In this document: piece after piece, positions 14,107-14,871 of the stretch
Layout of the letters: every line of letters starts with the position of its first letter
How positions within the stretch are numbered: the first letter of the stretch is position 1
NCBI GenBank assembly: GCA_013152795.1
Contig: JAADFS010000281.1
Location: 1 to 14,871, forward strand
DNA from: Deferribacteres bacterium
Lineage (GTDB): Bacteria > Nitrospirota > Thermodesulfovibrionia > UBA6902
Reading direction: 5' to 3'
DNA length: 14,871 nucleotides
The notes under the pieces: model-generated
Told to the model about the DNA's origin: nothing
Database searches by the model: none
The model's input: the letters and a program-made list of their open reading frames with translations, nothing else
Made by a program: the position numbers and the translations under genes

Positions 14107-14313
14107 TCATCTCTGCTCACGGGATGAATCAATCCCTGTGACCGAGCCCTTTGGGGCCAGGCGTGCAAGTTCCATCGTCAGACCTCCCGTGCCGCAGCCT
14201 ATATCGAGAACTGAATCATCCACCCTCACACCTGCCATGGAGATAAGCTCTCTGCCTGCATCCGCCTGCGGGGGTTTTCTTACAGCGTCGTATTCTTCTG
14301 CATCCCATCTCAT
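14107..14313 (-). pseudogene. 5' fragment of a second SAM methyltransferase
   Basis: A 68-residue reading frame starting at ATG 14313 behind a perfect GGAGGT site (5-6 bases upstream). It starts MRWDAEEYDA and contains a full motif I (VLDIGCGTG, residues 35-43) and the motif II start GIDSSRE. It then stops at TGA, whereas such enzymes run to about 250 residues. The N-terminus resembles trans-aconitate methyltransferase-like proteins and is not a copy of the following methyltransferase. Most likely a deletion remnant that kept the original translation signals. Alternatively a translated short leader that couples to the next gene, since its stop is one base from that ATG. Confidence 0.75.
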
Positions 14314-14370
14314 GCCGCACCTCCGAAAAGATATGTTCATTTTTTATCTGCTGCGCTGAATTGCCGCATT

Positions 14371-14400
14371 AAAAAAGGCCACGGTGTTTGCTCCGTGGCC
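14371..14400 (-). terminator. Strong intrinsic terminator
   Basis: Read on the minus strand: perfect 8-bp stem GGCCACGG / CCGTGGCC (14400-14393 and 14384-14377) with an 8-base loop, directly followed by six T. It ends 57 bases before the methyltransferase fragment ATG. The 5' arm can also pair with an upstream segment (14458-14451). Confidence 0.88.
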
Positions 14401-14526
14401 TTTGAGTTTCTTATGGATGTATATGCTCCCAGCTAACAGAATCCCCCTTCAGCCACGGTGCCTGGTGCAGGCCGTGCCGACTTAATAAGTTTCTCTGCTG
14501 GTATGAAGCGATTGCCGGACATGTCT
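14377..14526 (-). ncRNA. Candidate structured small RNA or leader RNA
   Basis: An RNA of about 150-155 nt predicted between a promoter (start near 14526) and the terminator. Outer pairings CCAG/CTGG and CAGA/TCTG (14501-14494 with 14439-14429 region), extended by GCTT/GAGC, enclose a long GC hairpin (14480-14449). The latter includes CACGG/CCGTG and CCTG/CAGG with a three-base loop. It has no protein-coding sense. It does not match any riboswitch consensus I can recall; a divergent 6S RNA cannot be excluded but the fold is smaller. No database search was done. Confidence 0.5.
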
Positions 14527-14530
14527 CACA

Positions 14531-14560
14531 ATAATAAATCAGTTCAGTTTCCCGTGTCAA
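14531..14560 (-). promoter_or_regulatory. Promoter for the candidate RNA
   Basis: Minus-strand TTGACA (14560-14555) with TATTAT (14536-14531) at 18 bases, or TTATTA at 17. The perfect -35 and good spacing support an independent start about 90 bases after the tRNA 3' end. Confidence 0.65.
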
Positions 14561-14652
14561 GGAAAATCGCATATTGTCTTTTCCCGCCCCCCAACCGTCC
14601 AACGGAAGCAGAGTTGCCTCCAAACAAAAGCCCGGCGGTGGTGCAGGAAAGC

Positions 14653-14737
14653 TGGTGCGAGAGAGGGGAGTTGAACCCCTACGGGTTGCCCCACTGGATC
14701 CTAAGTCCAGCGCGTCTGCCGGTTCCGCCACTCTCGC
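14653..14737 (-). tRNA. tRNA-Leu(UAG)
   Basis: 85 bases including an encoded CCA. The acceptor stem GCGAGAG/CTCTCGC is perfect, followed by discriminator A, the leucine identity base. The anticodon stem CTGGA/TCCAG encloses the loop CTTAGGA, anticodon UAG at 14703-14701 (reads CUA). A class II variable arm (GGGGCAACCC) and a T arm with GGTTCAACTCC complete it. No strong hairpin terminator follows directly; the next one is at 14371-14400. Confidence 0.95.
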
Positions 14738-14796
14738 GTGTTTTTTTTACCTTAATAGCAGCATAAAATCCCGGTGTTCAAAGGGGGCAGTTGTGA

Positions 14797-14833
14797 GGGT
14801 GCAGGAAAAAACATAATATTTCATTCTGCACCC
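14797..14833. terminator. Hairpin upstream of the tRNA, possible terminator
   Basis: Perfect 8-bp GGGTGCAG (14797-14804) / CTGCACCC (14826-14833) extended by GAAA/TTTC inside. No clean T-run follows on either strand, so it could be a terminator of a gene beyond the window or another palindromic repeat. Confidence 0.35.
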
Positions 14834-14871
14834 CCTTAGCAAGGTTTACACACATGCCCCTGTTTGGATAT

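Noticed and set aside
13380..14168. Upstream TTG start for the complete methyltransferase
   Set aside because: The added 21 residues are out-of-frame reading of the truncated methyltransferase and lack a ribosome site; ATG at 14105 fits better.
14377..14526. Assignment as SAM, TPP, cobalamin, guanidine or cyclic-di-GMP riboswitch, or as 6S RNA
   Set aside because: None of the conserved cores of these classes could be recognised by eye; left unassigned.
14411..14731. Minus-strand open frame spanning the tRNA and candidate RNA
   Set aside because: Runs through a clear tRNA gene and has no protein-like composition or ribosome site.

Overview
The window is a chromosomal segment from a Gram-negative (outer-membrane-bearing) bacterium. 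lpxC and an msbA-like exporter both belong to lipid A synthesis and transport. Gene style (full three-domain NifU with NifS, a CII-like HTH protein, FmdB zinc ribbon, RES/Xre pair) would suit Nitrospirota or Desulfobacterota, but that placement is inference from gene content. No plasmid, phage structural, IS or CRISPR content was recognised.

Layout. (1) 1-2241, minus strand: 5' part of lpxC cut by the window edge, and tldD. (2) 2588-5574, plus strand: msbA-like ABC exporter, a small HTH (phage CII-like) protein and a small lipoprotein. (3) 5575-8157: a repeat-rich accessory stretch. It carries an orphan four-helix membrane protein and an unusual protein in which three membrane helices are fused to an ABC-type solute-binding domain with no transporter nearby. 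Dispersed repeats lie at 2487-2541 (copied inverted at 5736-5790) and 5624-5678 (copied directly at 8095-8157). (4) 8182-9202: an Xre/MbcA-type antitoxin and RES-domain toxin, overlapping by 4 bases, behind a textbook sigma70 promoter studded with TGTC/GACA inverted repeats. (5) 9238-10309, minus strand: FmdB zinc-ribbon protein and a TIM-barrel sugar isomerase/AP-endonuclease-2 family protein, overlapping. (6) 10440-12454, plus strand: nifU-nifS for Fe-S cluster assembly, with a probable leaderless nifU. (7) 12442-14313, minus strand: EamA-type transporter, a complete SAM methyltransferase, and upstream of it a truncated 5' piece of a different methyltransferase. (8) 14371-14737, minus strand: tRNA-Leu(UAG), then a stretch with its own promoter, a structured RNA of about 155 nt and a strong intrinsic terminator 58 bases before the methyltransferase fragment.

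The most interesting item is region 8. An internal hairpin arm of the structured RNA can pair with the 5' arm of the terminator. The RNA could therefore be an attenuator or riboswitch-like leader for the methyltransferase-EamA operon, or an independent small RNA. Second are the membrane-anchored solute-binding protein and the operator-like promoter of the toxin-antitoxin pair.
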